Source: Owenia fusiformis | Taxonomy: Eukaryota; Annelida; Polychaeta; Sabellida; Oweniidae | Length of the DNA: 64,000 nucleotides | Direction: 5' to 3' | Assembly (NCBI GenBank): GCA_903813345.2 | Contig: CAIIXF020000001.1 | Coordinates: 46,579,885-46,643,884, forward strand | In this document: piece by piece, positions 57,201 to 59,015 of the stretch | Numbering within the stretch: position 1 is the first letter of the stretch | Layout of the letters: each line of letters begins with the position of its first letter | The notes under the pieces: model-generated | What the model was told of the DNA's origin: nothing | The model's database searches: none | The model's input: the letters and a program-made list of their open reading frames with translations, nothing else | Program-made: the position numbers and the translations under genes

Positions 57201-58690
57201 ATGACAGTCATGGGAAGGTAGCTTCTCCTCTCCTCACATTACATCTACTGTTAAACCAACATATTCTTTCCATTACATTAAAATTTATGACCAGACACCA
57301 AAATAGAAAATCATAGGTAAAGGTAAAATCATTGAAAATAACAAATCCAACTTTTTTAACTTTTGACATTCCACCCCAATGAATGGCAATATATATGTCA
57401 GGTAATTTGCAATATAAGGACATTAAGCCATCAGTTTTAGAAGTGACCACATGGATGATTTTGCATTTCAAACATCCAGTGGTTTATTTCTTAATTTGGT
57501 CCATTAAAGAAAAAGATGAGACCAATGACCGAAAACATGATAAAAAAAGTAAAGAAAAAGAGAAAGTAGATATAGTATATACCATGAAGTTTCTTTTTTA
57601 TTTCCTGTTTACATTAAGCCTTATATGAATGATACAAATAGGTTCTTTTCAGTTTAAATTGCATATAAAAAGTCAGATGATTGTGCTCTGTTAACCTACC
57701 ATATATAATATGCATAGGGGGAAGCATTTAGTTTACCCTTTGCATTCGTTTGACTTCATTTCGTAAAACAGAGCTTCGTCTTCACTCTTTCAAACTAAAA
57801 TAAACCTGTGAACTCACCGCGCCAATCAGTGTTCGTCGGCCAAATTTGACCGAAGTTCTTTATATGGTCATTCCTTCTGACGTCATCGTTGAGCCCGAAA
57901 TTGACCAATGACATGCGCATATTTAATTAGAACACATTTGGCGTATGTTTCTTCAAGCTCGCTGATTGGTAGGAGGTCAGCGAGTAGGTCAAAAGTGATT
58001 TACCCAAACAGTCACCAGTACCCGTCGTGGGGGCGAGGTTACTAAACTGTAATATGGTCTCTACTAGGCAGAGTGTAGTTTAACTAGACTCTGCGCGCAG
58101 GGTACATTTAGTTAGTTAGTTTACATGTAAACTTGACATTATCTCTACCACTTGCATTCGTTTGACTTCACTTCTTAAAAGAGAGCTTCGTGTAGTTTAA
58201 CTAGACTCTGCACGCAGGGTACATTATCTCTTTTTCTATTGTGTGTAACAGTCTACTTTACCATTTTTTGAGATATGGAATGCACATTAACATTGTGGCC
58301 TTATATAATCTGATGGGAGGGATGGGGTATTCTGAATGCCTAACCTGGTTAAAGTATCCCACACAAGTACATTTACAAATCAACATACCTGTTTTATATC
58401 TAGTGTTATAGTAATCCATTCATAATTCCGACCCTGGGTCAATGTGGGGCTTTGCCACCAATTGTTAGAGCCATCTATTGCATATCCTATAGGGTGGGCA
58501 GTTGAATCTGTACTGTTGTCACATATCCTACAATGAGCTGTAGATTCTGGTGCAAGATTGAATGGAAATCTCCGACGGACATGGTCGACTAGTTTACAGT
58601 ATGTTTCTGGTCCTTCCAGACCACAGGTAGCATTTACTGTGATCTCTGCATTTGTGGCAAGATTAAGAAGCGTAGGCTCATCACTATTAA
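104..58690 (-). CDS. LAMA1/2-like: Laminin alpha chain, alpha-1/2 class (spliced gene, 3' end outside window)
   Basis: This gene encodes the alpha subunit of a secreted laminin heterotrimer of basement membranes. The LN domain of this class drives network assembly, the coiled coil pairs with beta and gamma chains, and the LG domains bind integrin and dystroglycan. Fifty exons on the minus strand join in one frame with GT-AG borders. Approximate codons: LN 1-250, LE 250-510, L4a 510-700, LE 700-1270, L4b 1270-1470, LE 1470-1680, coiled coil 1680-2240, LG1 2245-2430, LG2 from 2432 and cut at the window edge. Two L4 modules plus an LN domain are the alpha-1/alpha-2 plan; alpha-3/5 chains differ. 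About 500-600 residues (rest of LG2, LG3-5) are missing. Exons 13 and 28 may be optional. The first coding exon (signal peptide) is not certain. Exon boundaries were read by eye from the sequence. Confidence 0.95.
442..589 (-). CDS. LAMA1/2-like: Exon 49: LG2
   Basis: Encodes [20 protein letters not shown], then [14 protein letters not shown]. Ends phase 1, donor GTATGG. Confidence 0.95.
590..1051 (-). other. Intron between exons 48 and 49
   Basis: AT-rich non-coding sequence. I see no repeat or further exon in it. Confidence 0.7.
1052..1217 (-). CDS. LAMA1/2-like: Exon 48: LG1-LG2 link and LG2 start
   Basis: Encodes [12 protein letters not shown] (the FDGxGYV opening of LG2) and [20 protein letters not shown]. 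Phase 2 in, phase 0 out. Confidence 0.95.
1218..3246 (-). other. Intron between exons 47 and 48
   Basis: A 2-kb AT-rich intron. Apart from the minisatellite at 2226-2499 it shows no clear feature. Open frames over the minisatellite are repeat artefacts. Confidence 0.7.
2226..2499. repeat. 20/40-bp minisatellite with GTGCAC cores
   Basis: About 13 units of a 20-bp repeat, AGAGTGCACC followed by CAGGCACACC or TTAGCACACC. The two versions often alternate, giving a 40-bp second period. Each full unit contains the palindrome GTGCAC. Confidence 0.92.
3247..3377 (-). CDS. LAMA1/2-like: Exon 47: LG1 end
   Basis: Encodes [20 protein letters not shown], then [10 protein letters not shown]. The two cysteine positions close LG1. 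Ends phase 2. Confidence 0.95.
3598..3751 (-). CDS. LAMA1/2-like: Exon 46: LG1
   Basis: Encodes [13 protein letters not shown], then [16 protein letters not shown], the LG FYxGGxP motif. Ends phase 0 at donor GTAAGG. Confidence 0.94.
3983..4140 (-). CDS. LAMA1/2-like: Exon 45: LG1
   Basis: Encodes [20 protein letters not shown], the central LG beta strands, ending WYRIEANR. Phase 0 in, phase 2 out. Confidence 0.95.
4531..4689 (-). CDS. LAMA1/2-like: Exon 44: coiled-coil end and LG1 start
   Basis: This exon has 53 codons. [14 protein letters not shown] carries the cysteine that precedes LG1 in alpha-1/2, then the first LG strands MHFKTN and DMLLFYI. Phase 0 at both ends. Confidence 0.95.
5156..5310 (-). 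CDS. LAMA1/2-like: Exon 43: end of coiled coil
   Basis: Encodes [20 protein letters not shown] and [16 protein letters not shown]. The IxQARxQA motif just before LG1 is conserved in alpha chains. Phase 1 in, phase 0 out. Confidence 0.94.
5340..5585. repeat. AT-rich ATTGT repeat with 50-bp period
   Basis: Short ATTGT/ATTGCA repeats pass into three longer units of 50-51 bp (GAAATTGTTATG at 5448, 5498, 5549). Located in the intron next to exon 42. The open frames here come from the repeat. Confidence 0.85.
5607..5783 (-). CDS. LAMA1/2-like: Exon 42: coiled coil
   Basis: Encodes [20 protein letters not shown] and later [20 protein letters not shown]. Phase 1 in and out, donor GTAAAA. A 50-bp AT-rich tandem repeat follows in the intron. 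Confidence 0.92.
6128..6250 (-). CDS. LAMA1/2-like: Exon 41: coiled coil
   Basis: Encodes [20 protein letters not shown] and [15 protein letters not shown]. Phase 1 in and out. Confidence 0.91.
6688..6793 (-). CDS. LAMA1/2-like: Exon 40: coiled coil
   Basis: Encodes [20 protein letters not shown], ending SAHLNATE. Donor GTTGGT is weak but keeps phase 1 with exon 41. Confidence 0.87.
7028..7166 (-). CDS. LAMA1/2-like: Exon 39: coiled coil
   Basis: Encodes [20 protein letters not shown] and [16 protein letters not shown]. Ends phase 0, donor GTGGGT. Confidence 0.91.
7415..7486. repeat. Short tandem repeat beside exon 38 donor
   Basis: Three imperfect units of TTGTGGTAACATTGTG, about 23 bp apart, ending a few bases before the splice donor of exon 38. 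Confidence 0.75.
7491..7648 (-). CDS. LAMA1/2-like: Exon 38: coiled coil
   Basis: Encodes [20 protein letters not shown] and further heptads. Ends phase 2. The donor sits directly beside a short ~23-bp intronic repeat (7415-7486). Confidence 0.92.
7827..8148 (-). CDS. LAMA1/2-like: Exon 37: coiled coil, largest exon
   Basis: About 107 codons of coiled coil, from [20 protein letters not shown] to [11 protein letters not shown]. Phase 2 in, phase 0 out. Donor GTAAGG. Confidence 0.93.
8562..8724 (-). CDS. LAMA1/2-like: Exon 36: coiled coil
   Basis: Encodes [20 protein letters not shown] and [20 protein letters not shown]. Helical, with the alpha-chain type QRNFF segment. Phase 1 in, 2 out. Confidence 0.92.
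8914..9115. mobile_element. Decayed relative of the CAGTAAAACC foldback family
   Basis: Contains ACAGGTTTAACTGTA near 8918, ACAGTAAAACC near 8968 and TGAACCTCTCTCAGTCGAAC. These resemble the intact element at 37196-37363 and the stretch at 29480-29630. The borders are not clear. Confidence 0.4.
9173..9319 (-). CDS. LAMA1/2-like: Exon 35: coiled coil
   Basis: Encodes a charged helix ([20 protein letters not shown] and onward) with heptad-like hydrophobic spacing. Phase 1 in and out. Confidence 0.9.
9582..9782 (-). CDS. LAMA1/2-like: Exon 34: cysteine pair and start of coiled coil
   Basis: Encodes [18 protein letters not shown], the cysteines at the head of the coiled coil that link the three laminin chains, then helical sequence. 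Phase 1 in and out. Confidence 0.94.
10299..10582 (-). CDS. LAMA1/2-like: Exon 33: last LE repeats
   Basis: Encodes [45 protein letters not shown] and [19 protein letters not shown]. The ATG-free frame reads on past the donor, so the border GTAAGG at 10298 was chosen by phase fit to exon 34, giving ...ACVSCDEGC as in vertebrate alpha-1. Confidence 0.93.
10711..10872. repeat. 30-bp tandem repeat
   Basis: Five units of about 30 bp, CAAAATTACAATTAATTTCA plus AAAATAGCTA, in the intron between exons 32 and 33. The first unit is diverged. Confidence 0.9.
10978..11105 (-). CDS. LAMA1/2-like: Exon 32: LE repeat
   Basis: Encodes [20 protein letters not shown], then [13 protein letters not shown], the counterpart of exon 17 in the second LE block. 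Ends phase 2. Confidence 0.94.
11316..11447 (-). CDS. LAMA1/2-like: Exon 31: LE repeat
   Basis: This exon has 44 codons, DPADGYFRK through [18 protein letters not shown]. Phase 0 at both ends. Confidence 0.93.
11714..11822 (-). CDS. LAMA1/2-like: Exon 30: end of L4b, split LE resumes
   Basis: Encodes [10 protein letters not shown], then [15 protein letters not shown], the same transition as exon 15. Ends phase 0. Confidence 0.94.
12004..12137 (-). CDS. LAMA1/2-like: Exon 29: L4 module b, core
   Basis: Encodes DQWFTNGT, then [20 protein letters not shown], the L4 helix (PVSRxxLMxxLxNV). Ends phase 2, donor GTAAGT. Confidence 0.95.
12138..13553 (-). other. Intron between exons 28 and 29
   Basis: A 1.4-kb AT-rich intron with no recognisable gene or repeat family. 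Confidence 0.6.
13554..13589 (-). CDS. LAMA1/2-like: Exon 28: 12-codon mini-exon in L4b, probable cassette
   Basis: A 36-bp open segment, acceptor ...ATTTTAG, strong donor GTGAGT, phase 0 on both sides. It encodes [12 protein letters not shown]. Exon 29 starts DQW, so both exons offer the same aromatic position after HE. Omitting exon 28 gives canonical L4 spacing. An optional or duplicated mini-exon is the best reading. Confidence 0.6.
14075..14263 (-). CDS. LAMA1/2-like: Exon 27: L4 module b
   Basis: This exon has 63 codons: [19 protein letters not shown] (SYNGKLxF is the L4 strand) and ends TFEVPLHE. Phase 0 at both ends, donor GTAAGA. Confidence 0.94.
14637..14816 (-). CDS. LAMA1/2-like: Exon 26: L4 module b, start
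   Basis: This exon has 60 codons ending [15 protein letters not shown], the L4 motif YWxxPxxxLGDK. Phase 0 at both ends. Confidence 0.95.
15092..15198. repeat. Tetranucleotide GGAT/GGTT/ACAG tract
   Basis: Impure run of GGAT, GGTT and GACA units between exons 25 and 26. A similar ACGG/ACAG tract is at 22391-22427. Confidence 0.85.
15277..15417 (-). CDS. LAMA1/2-like: Exon 25: half LE before L4b
   Basis: This exon has 47 codons: [20 protein letters not shown], then [15 protein letters not shown]. It has the same length and the same CFCFG motif as exon 10, reflecting the ancient duplication of the LE-L4 unit. Confidence 0.95.
15786..15925 (-). repeat. Four 35-bp tandem copies of the exon 24 end and its donor
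   Basis: CTTACAAGTACAAAG followed by CCCAAATCCATGTACATAC repeats every 35 bp, with left edges at 15786, 15821, 15856 and 15891. Each copy carries an AC (donor GT on the minus strand) directly before it. The copy at 15891 is the real exon end. Confidence 0.93.
15891..16124 (-). CDS. LAMA1/2-like: Exon 24: LE repeats ending at a tandemly copied splice donor
   Basis: This exon has 78 codons: [14 protein letters not shown] through [15 protein letters not shown]. The CGC...CxCK spacing equals that of vertebrate alpha-1. Donor GTATGT at 15890. The last ~30 bases of the exon and the donor are repeated three more times every 35 bp into the intron. The donor at 15890 is the only one that keeps the frame with exon 25. 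Confidence 0.95.
16451..16590 (-). CDS. LAMA1/2-like: Exon 23: LE repeat
   Basis: Encodes [19 protein letters not shown], then [20 protein letters not shown]. The WGxD block matches the same position in vertebrate alpha-1. Phase 1 in, phase 0 out. Confidence 0.94.
16865..16972 (+). mobile_element. Foldback element family TGTCACCACC, copy A
   Basis: Starts ATGTCACCACCTGCCATTTG and ends GATGACATAA; the 3' arm is worn. Same family as copies at 18012, 19548, 30839, 38248 and 48661. Lies in the intron before exon 22. Confidence 0.7.
16996..17179 (-). CDS. LAMA1/2-like: Exon 22: LE repeat
   Basis: Encodes [17 protein letters not shown], then [20 protein letters not shown]. Ends phase 1. Confidence 0.95.
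17412..17518 (-). CDS. LAMA1/2-like: Exon 21: LE repeat
   Basis: Encodes [15 protein letters not shown] and [18 protein letters not shown]. Contains a possible N-glycosylation site (NNS). Phase 1 in, phase 0 out. Confidence 0.94.
17774..17951 (-). CDS. LAMA1/2-like: Exon 20: LE repeat
   Basis: Encodes [18 protein letters not shown], then [20 protein letters not shown]. Ends phase 1. Confidence 0.95.
18012..18146 (+). mobile_element. Foldback element family TGTCACCACC, copy B
   Basis: Starts AAGGCATTAACAAGC, then TGTCACCACCTGCCATTTGT; it ends near TGGTTGTGACAAAA. Same orientation as all other copies. Lies in the intron before exon 19. Confidence 0.75.
18251..18357 (-). CDS. LAMA1/2-like: Exon 19: LE repeat
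   Basis: Encodes [15 protein letters not shown] and [18 protein letters not shown]. Phase 1 in, phase 0 out. Confidence 0.94.
18663..18871 (-). CDS. LAMA1/2-like: Exon 18: LE repeats
   Basis: Encodes [20 protein letters not shown], then the CSGNVDL block and [18 protein letters not shown], as in vertebrate alpha-1/2. Ends phase 1. Confidence 0.95.
19098..19330 (-). CDS. LAMA1/2-like: Exon 17: LE repeats
   Basis: Encodes [20 protein letters not shown], then [19 protein letters not shown]. The CACPL...NNFxxxC block is a laminin alpha signature. Ends phase 2. Confidence 0.95.
19600..20400. repeat. Tandem repeat of 125-168 bp with AGGTCA motifs
   Basis: Units start near 19615, 19781, 19929, 20064, 20232 and 20357 at GATTTGAATTTCTGAG (or a close variant). 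Most contain TTTTTGACC runs and AAGGTCATTGAAGGTCA, a direct AGGTCA repeat with a 4-bp gap. Confidence 0.9.
20457..20590. repeat. 14-bp GC-rich minisatellite
   Basis: Repeats of CGCCGGACGCCAAC, about nine units, the last ones diverged. It stands out strongly from the AT-rich surroundings. Open frames in both strands come from the repeat. Confidence 0.93.
20985..21098 (-). CDS. LAMA1/2-like: Exon 16: LE repeat
   Basis: This exon has 38 codons: SCAEGYRR, then [16 protein letters not shown]. CxCNNHSxSCD is the LE motif after each L4 in alpha chains. Donor GTGAGT. Confidence 0.94.
21416..22089. mobile_element. 674-bp foldback DNA transposon, GC-rich, TTA target duplication
   Basis: The two ends are perfect inverted repeats of about 27 bp starting TGGCCTAGTCACATAGCCCG. 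TTA flanks both sides (21413-21415 and 22090-22092), as for PIF/Harbinger-type elements. The interior is built of CGGCCGG/CATCGG motifs and has no transposase frame, so it is non-autonomous. The several open frames inside are composition artefacts. Confidence 0.88.
22481..22598 (-). CDS. LAMA1/2-like: Exon 15: end of L4a, split LE resumes
   Basis: Encodes LLSVEFDT, the last L4 strand, then [15 protein letters not shown], the second half of the LE repeat that the L4 module interrupts. Ends phase 0. Confidence 0.95.
22831..23048 (-). CDS. LAMA1/2-like: Exon 14: L4 module a, core
   Basis: Encodes [13 protein letters not shown], later [20 protein letters not shown], matching the conserved EFMxVLANLxxxLIxATY helix of L4. 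Phase 0 in, phase 2 out. Confidence 0.94.
23812..23853 (-). CDS. LAMA1/2-like: Exon 13: 14-codon mini-exon in L4a, probable cassette
   Basis: A 42-bp open segment with good acceptor (TTCTTGCCAG) and donor (GTGGGT), phase 0 on both sides. It encodes [14 protein letters not shown], rich in Gly and Pro. Joining exon 12 directly to exon 14 gives the spacing known from vertebrate alpha-1/2 L4a. This exon therefore looks like an optional insertion or lineage-specific loop. It could also be a chance open stretch. Confidence 0.55.
23854..25571 (-). other. Intron between exons 12 and 13
   Basis: A 1.7-kb intron, AT-rich. It contains a C-rich short repeat at 24574-24662 (CCCCAAGTTGGGTATTA units) and nothing else I can name. 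Confidence 0.6.
24574..24662. repeat. CCCCAAGTTGGGTATTA short tandem repeat
   Basis: A run of 12 Cs, then about four units of 17-21 bp. Confidence 0.8.
25572..25673 (-). CDS. LAMA1/2-like: Exon 12: L4 module a
   Basis: This exon has 34 codons: [18 protein letters not shown], then ADVDVILM. SYGGxLxY is the usual L4 motif. Phase 0 at both ends. Confidence 0.94.
26071..26241 (-). CDS. LAMA1/2-like: Exon 11: L4 module a, start
   Basis: This exon has 57 codons. [10 protein letters not shown], then [15 protein letters not shown], are the conserved opening strands of a laminin IV type A module. Phase 0 at both ends. Confidence 0.95.
26242..30049 (-). other. Intron between exons 10 and 11
   Basis: A 3.8-kb intron without a recognisable gene. 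It contains a G/C-run-associated dispersed repeat near 26760-26895 (AGGCC and ATGAGG words shared with 39380-39490 and 53080-53290). A further stretch at 29480-29630 resembles the CAGTAAAACC foldback family. Confidence 0.6.
30050..30190 (-). CDS. LAMA1/2-like: Exon 10: LE4 end and half LE before L4a
   Basis: This exon has 47 codons, [20 protein letters not shown] followed by [19 protein letters not shown] marks the split LE that flanks each L4 module in alpha chains. Exon 25 is its counterpart before L4b and has the same length. Confidence 0.95.
30514..30669 (-). CDS. LAMA1/2-like: Exon 9: LE3-LE4
   Basis: This exon has 52 codons with [19 protein letters not shown] and [20 protein letters not shown]. 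Phase 0 at both ends, donor GTAAAA. Confidence 0.95.
30839..30954 (+). mobile_element. Foldback element family TGTCACCACC, copy D
   Basis: CATTGAAATGCAAAATGTCA, CCACCTGCCATT... to TGGTGGTGACATAAAAA. Terminal TGTCACCACC/GGTGGTGACA arms are intact. Confidence 0.8.
30989..31153 (-). CDS. LAMA1/2-like: Exon 8: LE2 end and LE3 start
   Basis: This exon has 55 codons starting [18 protein letters not shown], then the LE3 cysteines in [13 protein letters not shown]. Phase 0 at both ends. Confidence 0.94.
31494..31612 (-). CDS. LAMA1/2-like: Exon 7: LE2, first half
   Basis: Encodes [14 protein letters not shown], followed by [16 protein letters not shown]. The GGGVCxNC motif is typical of laminin LE2. 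It takes one base from exon 6 and ends in phase 0. Confidence 0.95.
33966..34045 (-). mobile_element. Dispersed repeat 'CACAGCCTTTACTATCC', compact copy
   Basis: On the minus strand reads ATCCACAGCCTTTACTATCC, then CTCAAAAGCGTTAGGTAAAG and CTGATAAATCAGAATG without a break. Matches two separated blocks at 37683-37723 and 38194-38241, and a diverged copy at 48321-48390. Confidence 0.75.
36295..36490. mobile_element. Foldback element family GGCCCGTAGCCAGG, copy 1
   Basis: Left end AGGCCCGTAGCCAGG followed by long G runs; right end CTTGGAAAATTCTGGCTAC. The middle, ATCATGCAGTTTTTCACCAT, is shared with copy 2 at 49157. Non-coding, non-autonomous. Confidence 0.8.
36747..36842. repeat. 24-bp tandem repeat, four units
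   Basis: AGCTGCAATTTTGGAGCTAT plus AGAA, four units with a few changes. Confidence 0.92.
37196..37363. mobile_element. 168-bp TA-flanked foldback element (mariner/Tc-type)
   Basis: TA-CAGTAAAACCTGT at the left and ACAGGTTTTACTG-TA at the right: perfect 13-bp inverted ends and TA target duplication, as for Tc1/mariner MITEs. No coding capacity. Confidence 0.88.
37683..38241 (+). mobile_element. Same dispersed repeat, copy split by a 470-bp insertion
   Basis: Blocks 37683-37723 and 38194-38241 match the continuous copy at 33966-34045 on either side of 37724-38193. The right block also forms a hairpin, CAGAGTCTCTC against GAGAGACTCTG. Confidence 0.6.
38248..38382 (+). mobile_element. Foldback element family TGTCACCACC, copy E
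   Basis: AAGGGATTAACCTGCAAAAT, then GTTACCACCTG; ends TTTGTGGTGACATAA. It lies six bases after the previous element. Confidence 0.75.
38958..39075 (-). CDS. LAMA1/2-like: Exon 6: LE1
   Basis: Encodes [20 protein letters not shown], the unusual double-cysteine first LE repeat of alpha chains. Starts phase 0, ends phase 1, donor GTAAGA. Flanked by introns of about 4 kb (upstream) and 7.3 kb (downstream). Confidence 0.95.
40494..40640 (-). promoter_or_regulatory. Intronic promoter-like island (CCAAT, E-box, NRF1) facing the minus strand
   Basis: On the minus strand, in order: CCAATC (40624-40629), TCACGTGA (40600-40607), a perfect TGCGCATGCGCA (40559-40570) and ATGGCG (40530-40535). From that ATG, 14 open codons run to a donor-like GTAATA at 40493. 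This arrangement is typical of TATA-less housekeeping promoters. Activity is inferred only. Confidence 0.45.
41699..42162. mobile_element. 464-bp foldback element, CAGGCCTGTCAACT ends (hAT-like)
   Basis: Left end CAGGCCTGTCAACT and right end AGTTGACAGGCCTG are perfect inverted repeats. CACTCT flanks both sides, a 6-8-bp target duplication depending on the border. The interior is CpG-rich (GTCACGC motifs, GAGCGTAGCGAGCGCG) with no transposase. Confidence 0.8.
43047..43136 (-). CDS. LAMA1/2-like: Exon 5: end of LN and first LE cysteines
   Basis: This exon has 30 codons. [20 protein letters not shown] closes the LN domain and opens LE1. Donor GTAAGT, phase 0. Confidence 0.96.
43473..43592 (-). 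CDS. LAMA1/2-like: Exon 4: LN domain
   Basis: This exon has 40 codons, with the conserved [18 protein letters not shown] block of LN domains and the end SIDPSVTRR. Phase 0 at both ends, donor GTAAGT. Confidence 0.96.
43593..46663 (-). other. 3-kb intron between exons 3 and 4
   Basis: AT-rich, no gene recognised. The 25-bp minisatellite at 46481-46635 lies at its exon 3 end. Confidence 0.65.
46481..46635. repeat. 25-bp minisatellite next to exon 3 donor
   Basis: About six units of GTTGCACCATTGTTTGGGTA plus TGGAT; the last are diverged. Confidence 0.92.
46664..46720 (-). CDS. LAMA1/2-like: Exon 3: LN domain, short exon
   Basis: This exon has 19 codons reading [19 protein letters not shown]. 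This is the LN segment that in vertebrate alpha-1/2 reads as the ISLINGRPSA block. Phase 0 at both ends; donor GTTTGT is weak. A 25-bp minisatellite lies about 30 bp downstream in the intron. Confidence 0.93.
47824..48066 (-). CDS. LAMA1/2-like: Exon 2: LN domain core
   Basis: This exon has 81 codons, phase 0 at both ends. It holds the conserved LN block [14 protein letters not shown], then [13 protein letters not shown] and [20 protein letters not shown]. Acceptor TTTTTTCAG, donor GTATGT. The intron before it is about 10.3 kb, the longest in the window. Confidence 0.96.
48321..48390 (+). mobile_element. Dispersed repeat 'CACAGCCTTTACTATCC', diverged copy
   Basis: CTACAGCCTGTACTATCCCT, then GGCTCTGATAAATCAGAA. 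It joins the two blocks directly, supporting the compact form as the original one. Confidence 0.6.
48661..48776 (+). mobile_element. Foldback element family TGTCACCACC, copy F
   Basis: AAGGCATTGAAATGCAAAAT, GTCACCGCC ... GCGGTGGTAACATAAAAA. The same base change in both arms is not present; each arm has its own mutations. Confidence 0.75.
49157..49329. mobile_element. Foldback element family GGCCCGTAGCCAGG, copy 2
   Basis: Left end CCCAAGGCCAGGGGGGGGG, right end TCCTGGCTACGGGCCT. Shares ATCATGCAGTTTTTCACCAT with copy 1. Confidence 0.75.
53080..53290. repeat. Dispersed G-run / AGGCC repeat
   Basis: Begins with GATCCAG, a run of 12 Gs, then AT-rich sequence with repeated AGGCC words. Similar texture at 26760-26895, 39380-39490 and 54060-54160. 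Borders unclear; probably an old interspersed repeat. Confidence 0.4.
57739..58225 (-). promoter_or_regulatory. CpG-rich promoter-like island in intron 1, with duplicated blocks
   Basis: Richer in CpG than its surroundings. On the minus strand: CCAAT (57965-57969), TGACGTCA CRE (57878-57885), TATAAAG (57858-57864), and a donor-like GTGAGT at 57812-57817. Two blocks are duplicated: TTGCATTCGTTTGACTTCA (57739 and 58152) and TGTAGTTTAACTAGACTCTG (58074 and 58191). It may be a real internal promoter or part of an unknown repeat. Confidence 0.4.
58389..58690 (-). CDS. LAMA1/2-like: Exon 1 (first recognised): LN domain N-terminal part
   Basis: Encodes the LN hallmarks NATCG, CRICD and [12 protein letters not shown] and ends ITLDIKQ before a GTATGT donor, phase 0. 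Upstream the frame stays open to an ATG at 58760, giving a hydrophobic N-terminus (MGERDTKVLIQFCILL...). However, a strong pyrimidine-tract acceptor (TTTCTTTTATTTCAG) ends at 58691, and the exon beginning there would be phase 1, as expected after a separate signal-peptide exon. I chose the acceptor; the ATG at 58760 is the alternative. A pyrimidine tract translates to hydrophobic residues anyway, so the apparent signal peptide may be an artefact. Confidence 0.9.
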
Positions 58691-58952
58691 CTGAAATAAA
58701 AGAAAGTACTTTAAGCAATATGCAAAACTGTATCAAAACCTTTGTATCCCTCTCTCCCATTCAGGGAAAGAAGGTGGGGGGGGGGGGTAAAATGTTGTTG
58801 AGACTAATACAGATTTGTAACAGTGCTATTCTTGCGGCAACCCTCCTCCCCACCATCTACTTCACCGCTATGGGTGAGGTGTTTAAAGGAAATGGAGCAC
58901 ACTTGCTTGAAGCAACGTCAGTATTCTTCCCAACAAGGGGAGGTGTCATGAA

Positions 58953-59015
58953 TGAATCCATTCATAATTCTGACCCTGGTTTATGTCGGACTTTGCCATC
59001 ACTCTTTAGAGCGTA
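58953..59015 (-). pseudogene. Decayed partial copy of LN exon 1
   Basis: AATCCATTCATAATTCTGAC, CCTGG and GACTTTGCCATCA match exon 1 at 58416-58476 with scattered changes. On the minus strand the peptide WQSPT and TQGQNYEWI are still visible but two stop codons interrupt it. It lies about 540 bp upstream of the real exon, in the same orientation. Confidence 0.8.

Larger units (their letters stand above)
48067..58388 (-). other. 10.3-kb intron between exons 1 and 2
   Basis: Mostly AT-rich non-coding DNA. Contains mobile elements at 48321, 48661 and 49157, a G-run repeat near 53080-53290 and the CpG-rich island at 57739-58225. Plus-strand frames at 56576-56908 and 57383-57628 show no domain and are not called. 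Confidence 0.6.
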
